From: CAYFLR01 sp964343805
GTDB lineage: Bacteria; Bdellovibrionota_B; Oligoflexia; CAYFLR01
Direction: 5' to 3'
Length of the DNA stretch: 64,000 bases
Assembly: GCA_964343805.1 (NCBI GenBank)
Contig: CAYFLR010000022.1
Span: forward strand, 17,328-81,327
Part shown: piece after piece, positions 1 to 8,742 of the stretch
Position numbering within the stretch: the first letter of the stretch is position 1
How the letters are laid out: every line of letters begins with the position of its first letter
Position numbers and translations under genes: made by a program
Notes under the pieces: model-generated
The model's input: the letters and a program-made list of their open reading frames with translations, nothing else
The model's database searches: none
Told to the model about the DNA's origin: nothing

Positions 1-97
1 CTGAGCAAAGTATGATGAGTGAAAAGTACCCCCGTTTTATGCTTTTAAATCGCCTGAGGCGTTTTAAAGTAACTGGAGTAAATTTGATTAAAGGCAT
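1..97 (-). CDS. yejE: YejE-like peptide ABC transporter permease (N-terminal fragment, runs off left edge)
   Basis: Read on the minus strand, an ATG at 97-95 opens a frame of 32 codons that leaves the window. The residues include RRFKSIKRGYFSL, which resembles the start of YejE, where a basic stretch ending in RGYxSL precedes the first membrane helix. A GGGAG ribosome-binding site lies just upstream. The frame follows the yejB stop by 15 bases, the order found in yejABEF operons. YejE pairs with YejB as the second inner-membrane permease of an oligopeptide/microcin C-type ABC importer. The identification rests on a short fragment plus gene order. Confidence 0.72.
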   Translation of the reverse strand, partial: MPLIKFTPVTLKRLRRFKSIKRGYFSLIILCS

Positions 98-112
98 TCT
101 CGTCTCCCAATA

Positions 113-1161
113 TTAGCGAAATCGGACTCGTGGATCAACAGCGGCCACACAGAGGTCAGATAATAAGTTCCCAATAAGTTTCAGCACACTTCCTATAACC
201 AGGATACCTAACATTACAGGGTAATCCCTTTCAATCACGGAGGTGAAGCCTAACAAACCCAAGCCATCAATATTAAAGATCTTTTCTATAATAAAAGATC
301 CCATCAAGAAAATTGAGATATTGTTTCCAAAAGAGGTGGCCAAAGGAATAAGCGAGTTTCTTAAGGCGTGCTTAAAAATAGCTCCTTTGTAGCTAACACC
401 TTTAGCTAAGGCGGTTTTGACAAAATCTGAAGACATATTCTCAATAACGGAGTTTTTCATTAAAATCGTCATGGAAGCAAAACTANNNNNNNNNNACTAC
501 CTATCATATAGGCAATAAGTGGAAGAACCGAGTGAGTAATAATGTCCCAGGCTTTTTCCCAAAAACTCTCCATAAACTCAAAGTCATCTGAGACGAAGCC
601 TCCCAAGGGAAATATATCTAACCAAGAAGAAAAGACCATCAATAAAACAATTCCAAATGCAAAGCCAGGAATAGCATAACCAGCAAAAATCATTACAGAA
701 GTTACATTATCAATCACGGTTTTATGCTTAATAGCTTTCAGCACCCCGAGCGGGATGCATATGAGGTATACCAGGAGCATATTGATCACCCCATATTATG
801 TAGAGACCGGGTGTTTATTCACCACCAGTTCGATCACCGGCATGGTGTATCTAAATGAGTCTCCTAAATCAAATCGAAAAATACGAGAAATCCATCTAAG
901 GTATTGAATATACCAAGGTTTATCAAAACCATAGAACTCTTTCATCACTTTTAGATCTTCTTCTGAAAGCTGGCTATCATGCATTTTACTTTTTGATCCA
1001 CCGGCACTTCTAGCTCCACCTTCACCCTGTACAAAAGCACGAGTACGAAGCTGGTCAATAGGACCACCAGGAACAAATTGAGTAATAACGAAAGATATAA
1101 AGGTAATACCAATGAACGTGGGCAATATCAAAAGAAGACGTCGTATTATATAGGTTCGCAT
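113..1161 (-). CDS. yejB: YejB-like peptide ABC transporter permease, interrupted by an in-frame stop and a scaffold gap
   Basis: Three stretches align end to end with YejB, an inner-membrane permease for oligopeptide or microcin C uptake. The N-terminal part (1161-799) has the first helix, the APGGP-like FVPGGPIDQ and GFDKPWYIQYL. The middle (795-496) has IPLGVLKAIK and GYAIPGFAFGI. The C-terminal part (485-113) has AKGVSYKG, GLGLLGF and RDYPVM. A TAA at 798-796 stands where homologues carry Ser/Thr after PVS; the frame on both sides is the same, so this is a nonsense codon, not an indel. The second break is the run of N at 486-495. An AAAGGGGGG ribosome-binding site precedes the ATG. No YejA binding protein is adjacent. 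It may be a pseudogene or a sequence error. Confidence 0.8.
486..495. other. Scaffold gap (10 N) inside yejB
   Basis: Ten N. Read on the minus strand, both flanks carry TAGT at the gap edge. Collapsing that 4-base overlap gives ATG-ATA-GGT-AGT-TTT-GCT-TCC-ATG, encoding MIGSFASM, which matches the IGGFAAL-type segment of YejB and restores the frame. The gap probably holds no missing sequence. Confidence 0.9.
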
Positions 1162-1264
1162 ACCCCCCCTTTAGCAACTAGAATCACTCCGACAAATCCA
1201 ATTCCAAATCGCGGACATATTAAATATTTTGTATAACATTGTCAAACTTTGAGTTCACACTTCC

Positions 1265-1319
1265 CTAATATTTATTTATTTGTAATAATAAAAGATAAGG
1301 GGAAATACCAAAATATTAG
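1265..1319. repeat. Inverted repeat in the yejB / lipoprotein divergent promoter region
   Basis: CTAATATTT at 1265-1273 and AAATATTAG at 1311-1319 are perfect 9-base inverted copies separated by 37 bases. They lie in the 199-bp AT-rich divergent intergenic region, close to the lipoprotein start at 1361. They could be a regulator site, but AT-rich DNA makes chance copies common. Confidence 0.3.
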
Positions 1320-1360
1320 TATATTCATTGATTTTAACCTTTCTCTAATCTGGGACGGGA

Positions 1361-4336
1361 ATGATGAGATTATTAAAACTCACTATCATATTAATTTTAC
1401 TCCATAATTGCGTAAGGGATCCATCTAACGACATTGAGTTTACTGATGAACCGGAAGTTGGGATCCCAGAATCGCCTGAGGATCCAACCTCTTCTCCGAC
1501 TTCACCAGGGTCTCTCCACTATCCTCTTTCTGGTAAAAGTTACTCCCATTTAAGGCTACTTCGTGAGCAGATGACGGAAGACTACTTCTTCTCTCCATCT
1601 AATTATAATGACAACCCTAAACTTTCTCATACCATCTGTAGTGAACAGCCCTACAAGGTTTTTCAGATTGGAAGTCAAGGAATCATTGTTACCACAGGTA
1701 CTACAGACCAGGTAGGATCTTTTACAGGCTGGGTTCCTGAGGATAAAGAGGTATTGATTGAAATTCCAGAATGTGGATTGAAGTGTGTGGCAAAAGCAGG
1801 AGAATCGAACCTTATTTGTGATCCTTATATGGATGCGGTTATAAAATACTTTGAGCGTGAATTAGATCTCACTCTACTAGATAGCCAATTCGATAAAGTT
1901 CCTATAGCTAGTTTAATAACTGCCGCCACAATGATTTTAAAAATTGATACCTTCCAAAGGGCTGATTTTAGATTTAGTTCCCATCTTGCTTTATGTAGAA
2001 AATCATCCGAAAATGATGACTGCACCCTCAAATTGATGGAAAACTCCTCCATTAAATCATTTCTTCATTTAACTAAGGGCTTAATTATCCACGATAATAT
2101 CGACCAACAAGGGATTCCCCTCCACCATGCCCGCGCCTATGAAGAAGTTTTTAATTTTGCCTATATGATTGATACCATAACCGCCTTAGGAATGAGCCTT
2201 AATATCACAGATGACCTCCTAAGGGATTTAAATGTTGAAACTTTTTCGCCATCCCTTCCAGTTAAAATTGCCGAGGATGCCAAGAACACCCTCCTTACAA
2301 CCCTACAAGGAAATGAGGACAGCCTCTTCCATCATAGTCATGCTGAATGTGTCCAAATAATTAGAACAACCTCACACAAAACAGAGCAGGTTTCCTATTT
2401 TTCACCCACAATAGATCCCGCTCTTCTCCTTCTGGATGCTACCGTGGCAAATATTTGCCCTAATTATACAAAGTTTCCCTATTGCAATGAAGAATTGGCA
2501 GACAGCAGTACATGCATCAGTAATTACTTAGTTTTTATGGATGATTATCCCCAGAGTTCCCCTCTTATCATCACCTTGGGACTAGACAAACTCATCCATC
2601 TTACTGATTCTATGCAAAAAAGCACCCCCTCCAAGTTCTCACTCAAACAAATCCAGAGCCTAGGTAAGGAACTTTTTTCTCTACCAAATTTAAGCAGTGA
2701 TGAGCTAGATGGTCTTTTAATAACTTTATCCAATTTTCCAACTTATCATCTCCTCAAAAATCAAACCGTGGAAATCAACACGAGTATCAACGAAAATCCT
2801 CGAGGTCTCTCCTCTTTTGAAGTGGTGGCTCATACCATTCCATTTCCGGGAGAAGTAAAAAAGGTTCCTCTCTTCTGCGAAATTCCCGATTTAATGAATG
2901 GCCACCTTGGAAGTAATAGAATTTTTTGTACCCGTCCTGCAGATTATAGTTTCTCTTTTGATCAATACACCCTCATCAATGGCTCACCTCAGTCCTACAT
3001 GCTTTCTTTTGACCAACTATCTTCTAAGCAAGGTATTTATAGGGTTCTTTATCCGAATGGTTTACCTGTTAAAGTTGAAGGACAGCTATTATTGGTACAA
3101 GAGATAAATCCAGCCCATTCCACTTGCAAGCAAGAGGAAAGCGAGCCCCTCTCCCATATGATGGAGATTCATGGGAAGCAAGGAATTGCAGTTTTTCAAA
3201 AAGTACTCATTATTTGTAAAGAGTTTAATTTTATAAATAAAGATAAAAACTATCGTTTGACTGCTGGCAACAAATTGACCTCTTTGATCGAGGGGGAGCC
3301 CCATCAATTTTCCACTGTGGTATTACCTAGTATCGATCAAAAGCCCAGCCAACAGCAATTATGTATTTTTGATCCCGGACAGGCGATGAAGAAAGGGGAA
3401 ATTTTAGATGCCCAAATCGAATTAGTCTATTGCCATGAAGACCATCCACGTGACTTACTCTACTATCTCACCACCTTTGGCAGCAGTGCAGAGGAAGATA
3501 AACTCCCCTTAATTCCCATCTCTTTTTTAAATCATCTCCCCATTTTCCGAGATAGTAGAAACCCTCATCCCATATTGCATGAAATTCCAGCACCAGAGAT
3601 ACTTAATAAAGTCCTTCAGCTTCCCATATCCTTTCTTACTAATCACCTTACTCCCACTCAATTAGAAGATATTCGAACTTTTCGTCATGAGGGAGTGAGC
3701 AGTATTCTTCATGAAAATAATCAAGACCTGGCCATTTTTTCTCCTTACTATGATGACTTTAATCAAGATCAGGAATGGAACTGTATGCAAATGGATGAAA
3801 CTACAGATGGAGAGTACTCCTACCTCAGTCAGTTGACCTATTGCTCGCTGAAGAAAAGTAAAATGGAGCAAGTCTTCGCTATGCTTCCTCCCTCCGTAAT
3901 TGGATTTTTTAATCAAAACCCTGATCTATTAGGTTTAAGCGGAACAGAAATCCCCCAACCCTTTCCAGATCCAGATGTAATAAATGAGTTTGGAGCCTAT
4001 ATTTTTAGTTGCCTTGATGGCAGCAGACCTTCAAAGATCAATTTAGATGATCTACAAGGGGCCGGACATACCTGCGGAGACACCTCCCAAACGATCCGAA
4101 TTCGGAATATATATGCAAAGCCCAACACAACTTCGAGCTTATCCCCTAAAGCTTTACTTAGGCAATCCCTCTTTGCCTATAGGTTTCTTTCCTTTAATAA
4201 AGCCATTTTAGAAACTAAAAAGCAGTTTGCCCCTATAGACGCTATTGCTCTCTATGCCAGCTTTTTGAACCAAAATCGGATAGATGATTATAATTCTCAA
4301 CTCTCACATTTTATTCAAAAGTTGTTTCCAAAATGA
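1361..4336 (+). CDS. Large putative lipoprotein of unknown function
   Basis: Not recognised. It is a 991-residue protein with a lipoprotein signal: hydrophobic LLKLTIILILLHN followed by Cys17. It is therefore predicted to be lipidated and exported. The mature N-terminus is a Pro/Ser/Glu-rich linker (residues 25-55), followed by a long region with scattered cysteines and no obvious repeats or catalytic motif. Two start codons are possible, ATG at 1361 or 1364; GGGACGGGA lies immediately upstream and suits the second better. The stop overlaps the start of the next lipoprotein by four bases (ATGA), indicating translational coupling. With the two following genes it forms an apparent three-gene envelope operon, so the products may act together at the outer membrane. 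Confidence 0.85.
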   Translation: MMRLLKLTIILILLHNCVRDPSNDIEFTDEPEVGIPESPEDPTSSPTSPGSLHYPLSGKSYSHLRLLREQMTEDYFFSPSNYNDNPKLSHTICSEQPYKVFQIGSQGIIVTTGTTDQVGSFTGWVPEDKEVLIEIPECGLKCVAKAGESNLICDPYMDAVIKYFERELDLTLLDSQFDKVPIASLITAATMILKIDTFQRADFRFSSHLALCRKSSENDDCTLKLMENSSIKSFLHLTKGLIIHDNIDQQGIPLHHARAYEEVFNFAYMIDTITALGMSLNITDDLLRDLNVETFSPSLPVKIAEDAKNTLLTTLQGNEDSLFHHSHAECVQIIRTTSHKTEQVSYFSPTIDPALLLLDATVANICPNYTKFPYCNEELADSSTCISNYLVFMDDYPQSSPLIITLGLDKLIHLTDSMQKSTPSKFSLKQIQSLGKELFSLPNLSSDELDGLLITLSNFPTYHLLKNQTVEINTSINENPRGLSSFEVVAHTIPFPGEVKKVPLFCEIPDLMNGHLGSNRIFCTRPADYSFSFDQYTLINGSPQSYMLSFDQLSSKQGIYRVLYPNGLPVKVEGQLLLVQEINPAHSTCKQEESEPLSHMMEIHGKQGIAVFQKVLIICKEFNFINKDKNYRLTAGNKLTSLIEGEPHQFSTVVLPSIDQKPSQQQLCIFDPGQAMKKGEILDAQIELVYCHEDHPRDLLYYLTTFGSSAEEDKLPLIPISFLNHLPIFRDSRNPHPILHEIPAPEILNKVLQLPISFLTNHLTPTQLEDIRTFRHEGVSSILHENNQDLAIFSPYYDDFNQDQEWNCMQMDETTDGEYSYLSQLTYCSLKKSKMEQVFAMLPPSVIGFFNQNPDLLGLSGTEIPQPFPDPDVINEFGAYIFSCLDGSRPSKINLDDLQGAGHTCGDTSQTIRIRNIYAKPNTTSSLSPKALLRQSLFAYRFLSFNKAILETKKQFAPIDAIALYASFLNQNRIDDYNSQLSHFIQKLFPK

Positions 4337-5142
4337 AGTATACAGCCTATTTTATATCTTTAATTTTACTTATAATCTCCTGCTCTGATAACCCTCCTCT
4401 AGAACTATCCCCTTATAGTGTCAATTTAGAAGAGGATGAAATTGGTAAGCACTCTATCTCCAAAACCAACGCCACCAAACGTGTTCTTACACCAAATAAT
4501 TTTAAATTTGCCGTCATGGCAGGCACTAAAGATAATTATGATGTTTTAAAAGCCACTATTGATACTATTAACGAAAATCCAAATATTATGTTTGTTATTC
4601 ACCTTGGAAATTTGGTGGAAAGTGGAATCAAGCAACAGTATCGGACCAATTTGAGACTTTTAAGTACTCTCCGAAGACCCTATTTCGTGGTAATGGGAAT
4701 CGGTGAATATGGGAATAATGGCCAAGCCATATATCAACAAATGTTTGGGAGTGAAAATGATTTTATGGCCTACGGCAATACCAAAATTATTTTCTTCGAT
4801 AGCCTCTTTGACACAACTGAAACTCACAATATGAATGGAGAAGAAGACCTTATTTGGCTAGAGGGGGAACTTGCCGCTAGTGTCTCCTATAACAACATAT
4901 TTGTATTTTCAAATCTCTCTCCCTTAAAAATGGAAGGAGATACTCTCAAAGATAACTTTCTTGCATCTCTTGAGAAATATGATGTCAAAGGAACATTTCA
5001 TGGCAATAGCCAATACCTAGAGGAAACCACTAAGAAAAAAACCCGATTTTTTCATTTAGGGTTTGATGGTGCAGAGCCTTATTATTTACTCATTACGGTC
5101 AATGGGGCAGAATTTGAAGTATCGCAAAAGTTGGTTAAATAA
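4333..5142 (+). CDS. Lipoprotein with a degenerate metallophosphoesterase (calcineurin-like) fold
   Basis: A 269-residue protein with a lipobox (LLIISC, Cys17). Residues 57-265 follow the order of calcineurin-like phosphoesterase motifs, but the metal ligands are replaced. The usual DxH is AGTK (63-66), GDLVDSG is GNLVESG (92-98), GNHEYG is GIGEYG (122-127), the FSHHPP-type histidine is FSNLSP (around 194), and GHxH is GNSQ (224-227). Spacing and hydrophobic strands are retained, for example FAVMA and FVIHLGN. From these substitutions I infer a non-catalytic, perhaps binding or structural, descendant of the fold. It overlaps the upstream lipoprotein gene by four bases and the downstream gene by about 40, so the three are probably co-translated. 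The fold assignment is by motif reading only. Confidence 0.72.
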   Translation: MKYTAYFISLILLIISCSDNPPLELSPYSVNLEEDEIGKHSISKTNATKRVLTPNNFKFAVMAGTKDNYDVLKATIDTINENPNIMFVIHLGNLVESGIKQQYRTNLRLLSTLRRPYFVVMGIGEYGNNGQAIYQQMFGSENDFMAYGNTKIIFFDSLFDTTETHNMNGEEDLIWLEGELAASVSYNNIFVFSNLSPLKMEGDTLKDNFLASLEKYDVKGTFHGNSQYLEETTKKKTRFFHLGFDGAEPYYLLITVNGAEFEVSQKLVK

Positions 5143-5710
5143 AAAGTTCAAGCGTTGTTATGGATGGATGCTATTACTCCCCTTCCTTCTCTGGGAAGGA
5201 CAGGCTCAAGCAAAATTAGACCTAGAAAAGTTTCACCTGTTTGACCATGATTATAATCCCAATGGAGTCTTCACCTCCATTGGAGGAACTAGCTTTATTG
5301 GATTTGGTGCGACCTACACTCCTTTAGGATATATATGGCAAATCGATGCCTCCATTGGTTACACTCCATTTACATTTATCCAAGTGGAGCTTTTTAACTA
5401 CAGTATACAAAACTCTTTCAATCCTTGGAGAATTAACTGGGGTGAATCCTTTATAACTCCAGTCTGTTTAATACTGGGTCTATCCAAAACAACCATTCTT
5501 GATAATGATTGGTTAGGTGGTTGGCTCTTTCATTATGCTCTTGGTACCAAATTAACCATGCCTTTTTACTTGGATATCCCCTTTGCCGATATTGGCTTTC
5601 TCTTCTCCACCAACCACTACTATTTGGGTTTATTATTTAGCGATGCCCCCATCAATTTTTTGGAATTGGTGAATTTTAGTCTCAACTTCACTTTTTACTT
5701 ACCGGAATGA
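5102..5710 (+). CDS. Exported beta-barrel-like envelope protein, unknown family
   Basis: Not recognised. The chosen ATG at 5102 lies inside the end of the preceding gene and gives a basic n-region (KYRKSWLNKKFKR), a hydrophobic stretch (MLLLPFLLW) and an AQA|K cleavage site, that is, a signal peptide. A TTG at 5114 is an alternative start. The mature part (about 165 residues) is rich in aromatic and Gly residues alternating in short strands (GFGATYTPLGYIWQIDASIGY), as in small outer-membrane barrels. The 3' end overlaps the convergent GDPD gene by 16 bases. Overlap with the upstream lipoprotein gene suggests a coupled operon and a shared envelope location. Confidence 0.62.
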   Translation: MGQNLKYRKSWLNKKFKRCYGWMLLLPFLLWEGQAQAKLDLEKFHLFDHDYNPNGVFTSIGGTSFIGFGATYTPLGYIWQIDASIGYTPFTFIQVELFNYSIQNSFNPWRINWGESFITPVCLILGLSKTTILDNDWLGGWLFHYALGTKLTMPFYLDIPFADIGFLFSTNHYYLGLLFSDAPINFLELVNFSLNFTFYLPE

Positions 5711-6498
5711 TTAGGGGGTAAGAGCCTATCGATTCGATCTGAAAAAATCAAAGTAAAACCCTGCTTTTTAATTTTGTTAAAAGAGCGTGGCCAATTGATA
5801 AATCCAACACCGTAGGGCAGATCCTTCTTTTTAAAATAGGGTATCCAATTAATAGGAAACCAGAAGTACCAGCCCAAAAGACCCACCCCCGGATATTGCC
5901 TAACATAAGAAATAGACTTCTTCGGAGATATTAAATAGACTGAGGCTAATTGAAGTTCGGGATATTGGGTTCGATAAAACTCTAAACACTCTGTTTTAAG
6001 TGAAATCACAACACACTTTGCTAGCAATTTCCGTTTTGTTATTTGTTCATAAACGAGAGAGGCAAGGATCTCGTTTCTCTCTTTGGAGGTTTGTAGTTTA
6101 TGTTCAATAAATAAAAGTGGGGCACTATCTTGATAACGGTCTAAAACTTCATGGAGAGAAGGAACAGCAGGACATTTTTCACGAAGCTCTTTATAGGTAA
6201 GTGATGACAATTCACCCTGCAAATTATGAACTCTCCTTAAGTTAGGGTCATGGTGAACCATAGCCACTTCATCTTTGGTCAATTGAAGATCAAATTCAAT
6301 CCCTGCGGAGCGCGATAAAGCCATATCGAATGCGGGAATGGTATTTTCCTTCAGCTCCGGATGGCCCATCACTCCTCTATGACCTATTAAGGAAACCCCC
6401 TCGCTATCCATTTGGCAATTGATGCCACAAATACCTAAAAACTCTTCATAGATGAAATCAAAAACCCTTTTTAAAAAGTGCAGGAGAATCGGCTTCAA
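5695..6498 (-). CDS. Glycerophosphodiester phosphodiesterase family protein
   Basis: This enzyme family hydrolyses glycerophosphodiesters to glycerol-3-phosphate and an alcohol. The 267-residue protein shows the GDPD signature in order: HRG (40-42), ENT (51-53), the metal-binding E68-x-D70, and HD (83-84), followed by EHK in a central strand (around 137). An N-terminal stretch of about 35 residues (LLHFLKRVFDFIYEEF) may be a membrane-associated helix; no clear cleavage site is visible. The start is a TTG with AAGGAA about 11 bases upstream, so it is not certain. It is last in a minus-strand run after the NlpC/P60 and nucleoside kinase genes, 23 bases after the latter. Likely role: phospholipid head-group turnover. 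Confidence 0.88.
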   Translation of the reverse strand: MKPILLHFLKRVFDFIYEEFLGICGINCQMDSEGVSLIGHRGVMGHPELKENTIPAFDMALSRSAGIEFDLQLTKDEVAMVHHDPNLRRVHNLQGELSSLTYKELREKCPAVPSLHEVLDRYQDSAPLLFIEHKLQTSKERNEILASLVYEQITKRKLLAKCVVISLKTECLEFYRTQYPELQLASVYLISPKKSISYVRQYPGVGLLGWYFWFPINWIPYFKKKDLPYGVGFINWPRSFNKIKKQGFTLIFSDRIDRLLPPNHSGK

Positions 6499-6521
6499 AA
6501 TAATTATTCCTTGGATTTCAA

Positions 6522-8186
6522 TCAGTACTTAAAGAAACTGCCACCAATAAATTCTCTTAAGATTGAGGTTCCCGGAATCTCATGGATTTGGGTAATAGGT
6601 AGGAAGTAATCTAAAAAGCGAATCAACCGACTCGCCTCTGGAAAGTTTTCTTCATCATAGGGACTAATTGACTGCAAGGCGGGCTCAGCATACATTTTTA
6701 ATACGGCATATTCATAAGGCAAGGCCGAATTAAACATCACATCGGCACTCTCCTGAAAGGGAAAAATATTCCGATATTCCCCTCTCCTGACATTATGCCA
6801 TAACTTAAGAGTTTCAGATGCGGAGGTCCCTCGGTATCGATAATCCCTTACAATTCTTCTCAGAATACGAGTATCACGGGTGTGAATTCGGTTTAAAGGA
6901 TCTAAATCAAGTTGAGTGAGGGTATTCACAAATACCTTGAATTTATAAGCTGCTGGAACATTTTTGGTCAGTTGTTCATTCAAACCGTGAATCCCTTCAA
7001 TTACCAGGATATCATTCTCTTCCAGTCGCATTTTATTTTTGGAAATAAGGCTTTTACCCTTTTTAAAATCGTACTTAGGTAGAGCCACCTCATTCCCTTT
7101 TAAAAGAGAATTCAATTGATCATTTAACAGATCTAATTGAAGACAATCAATATTCTCAAAGTCAAAATTGCCCTCCTCATCCCTTGGAGATTTCTCCCGA
7201 TCACAAAAATAGTTATCCAAAGAAAGAACTTTAGGTTTATAGCCATTGATTCTTAAATGAAGGCTCATCCTTTTTGAAAAGGTGGTTTTTCCTGCAGAGG
7301 AAGGCCCTGCTATCAAAAGAACTCGCACCCCTCCTCGAATGGCAATTTCATCTGCAATGGCAGCAATCTTTTTTTCATGAAAGCCCTCAGAAAGCTGAAT
7401 AAGCTCTCCGACCTTTTCATCTCCTGTCACAATGCGATCATTTAAGTCTCCGACATATTTCACTCCCATAATTTGAGCCCATTTTTTTTGCTCTAAAAAA
7501 ATGCGTGCTGTTTTGGGCTGAGGCTGATACTTTGGCATTTTACCGGTCTTCTGATCGGGTATAATCAGAATAAAACCATCTCCCTTTTTCCTCAAATCAA
7601 ACTGACTTAAGTAGGAAGAAGAGGGAACCATGTAACCATAAAAATAATTAATTTGATCATTCATACTGTAGATATTGACGGTGTGCTTTTTTCTATATTT
7701 TAAAAGGGCCACCTTTTCACCCAGCTCTACCTCTTCAAATTTCTTTAATGCAGCTGTTTTCTCCAGTTTTTCTTTAAGAATGGGAATATCTTTCTTATAA
7801 AGCTCCACCATTTGGGCTTGAATTTTGATGAGATCCTCACCAGTAGGGATATAGTCATCTATTTCACAATAAACCCCTGAAGCAATAGAATGATAGACCT
7901 TTAATTTACGACCATCGAGGACATTATTGATGCTGACGGCTAGTAAAAAAATCACACCTCTTTCATAAATACGGATTCCATCTTGACTGGAAAGATCGAC
8001 AAATTCAAGCTCTCCACAGCCTTTCACCTCTTTGAAAAGTTCGAATAGTTTGGTACCACAGCGAACGGCCACAATTGCTGATTGGAAAGAGGGTTGATAT
8101 TTTTTGGCAAGTTCTAAATAGGTGGTTCCTTTGGGAACAGTTATTTTTTCGTCGCAATTTTTAATATAGATTTCATACTCACTCAC
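6522..8186 (-). CDS. TGS-domain nucleoside (uridine-type) kinase
   Basis: A 554-residue protein with three parts. Residues 1-65 are a TGS-like domain (ITVPKGTTYLELAKKY). Residues 70-250 resemble the second additional domain of threonyl-tRNA synthetase, seen in this kinase family. From residue 285 there is a P-loop kinase of the uridine kinase/phosphoribulokinase class with Walker A GPSSAGKTT (294-302) and the following LSLDNYF, where uridine kinases place the substrate-binding Asp. DILVIEG is the Walker B strand. It probably phosphorylates a nucleoside with ATP or GTP; the exact substrate cannot be read. Its ATG overlaps the stop of the upstream NlpC/P60 gene by four bases. Confidence 0.88.
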   Translation of the reverse strand: MSEYEIYIKNCDEKITVPKGTTYLELAKKYQPSFQSAIVAVRCGTKLFELFKEVKGCGELEFVDLSSQDGIRIYERGVIFLLAVSINNVLDGRKLKVYHSIASGVYCEIDDYIPTGEDLIKIQAQMVELYKKDIPILKEKLEKTAALKKFEEVELGEKVALLKYRKKHTVNIYSMNDQINYFYGYMVPSSSYLSQFDLRKKGDGFILIIPDQKTGKMPKYQPQPKTARIFLEQKKWAQIMGVKYVGDLNDRIVTGDEKVGELIQLSEGFHEKKIAAIADEIAIRGGVRVLLIAGPSSAGKTTFSKRMSLHLRINGYKPKVLSLDNYFCDREKSPRDEEGNFDFENIDCLQLDLLNDQLNSLLKGNEVALPKYDFKKGKSLISKNKMRLEENDILVIEGIHGLNEQLTKNVPAAYKFKVFVNTLTQLDLDPLNRIHTRDTRILRRIVRDYRYRGTSASETLKLWHNVRRGEYRNIFPFQESADVMFNSALPYEYAVLKMYAEPALQSISPYDEENFPEASRLIRFLDYFLPITQIHEIPGTSILREFIGGSFFKY

Positions 8187-8662
8187 AAAAGCCTCCGGTG
8201 TCTACGAATTCCAAGTATCCGCTTAAAAAAGTAGGGTTTAGAAAGGCGATCCACAATCACTCCTTTAGTAAAAGAAGCGTGGATAAAGTAGTCCTTTCCT
8301 AGGTATATTCCCACATGATCTATTTTTTTGCTAGCCGGTTTTTTCATTGAGAAGAAGATGAGATCACCTGGTTGCACCGCTTTGGGTTTAACGTAACCTG
8401 TCTTCCTAAACATTTCTCTAGAGACCCGAGGCAGATCCAGACTCTCTTTTTTATAAACATACTTAACAAACCCAGAACAATCAAAGCCCTTACGTGGGGT
8501 GGCCCCCCCCCATACATAAGGGATAGAGATAAAGTCTAAACTGCTGCGAATTATGTTTTTTTGAATAGAACCGACACTCCTCTCCTTTACTGCTTGCAAG
8601 GGAAGGGGAAGAAAAAACAAGACGATTCCTAGTATGAGGGTCTTAAAATAGAGAGTTTTCAT
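8183..8662 (-). CDS. Secreted NlpC/P60 peptidoglycan hydrolase
   Basis: A short 159-residue exported enzyme: a signal peptide (TLILGIVLFFLPLPLQA) followed directly by an NlpC/P60 domain with no extra binding domain. Catalytic residues are visible: Cys62 in FDCSGFV, His116 in DHVGIYLG and the third polar residue His128 in YFIHAS. PYVWGGATPRKGF precedes the Cys as usual. Such enzymes cut the gamma-D-Glu to diamino acid bond of peptide stems. It is the first gene of a minus-strand operon with the nucleoside kinase (ATGA overlap) and is divergent from the barrel protein at 8743, 80 bases away. Confidence 0.93.
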   Translation of the reverse strand: MKTLYFKTLILGIVLFFLPLPLQAVKERSVGSIQKNIIRSSLDFISIPYVWGGATPRKGFDCSGFVKYVYKKESLDLPRVSREMFRKTGYVKPKAVQPGDLIFFSMKKPASKKIDHVGIYLGKDYFIHASFTKGVIVDRLSKPYFFKRILGIRRHRRLL

Positions 8663-8742
8663 TGCCTTCCTTTTATCAGGATCTTAAGAATTTTGGCTCA
8701 GGTAAAGTTATTATGATATTATACCATATAAAAGGAGATGAA

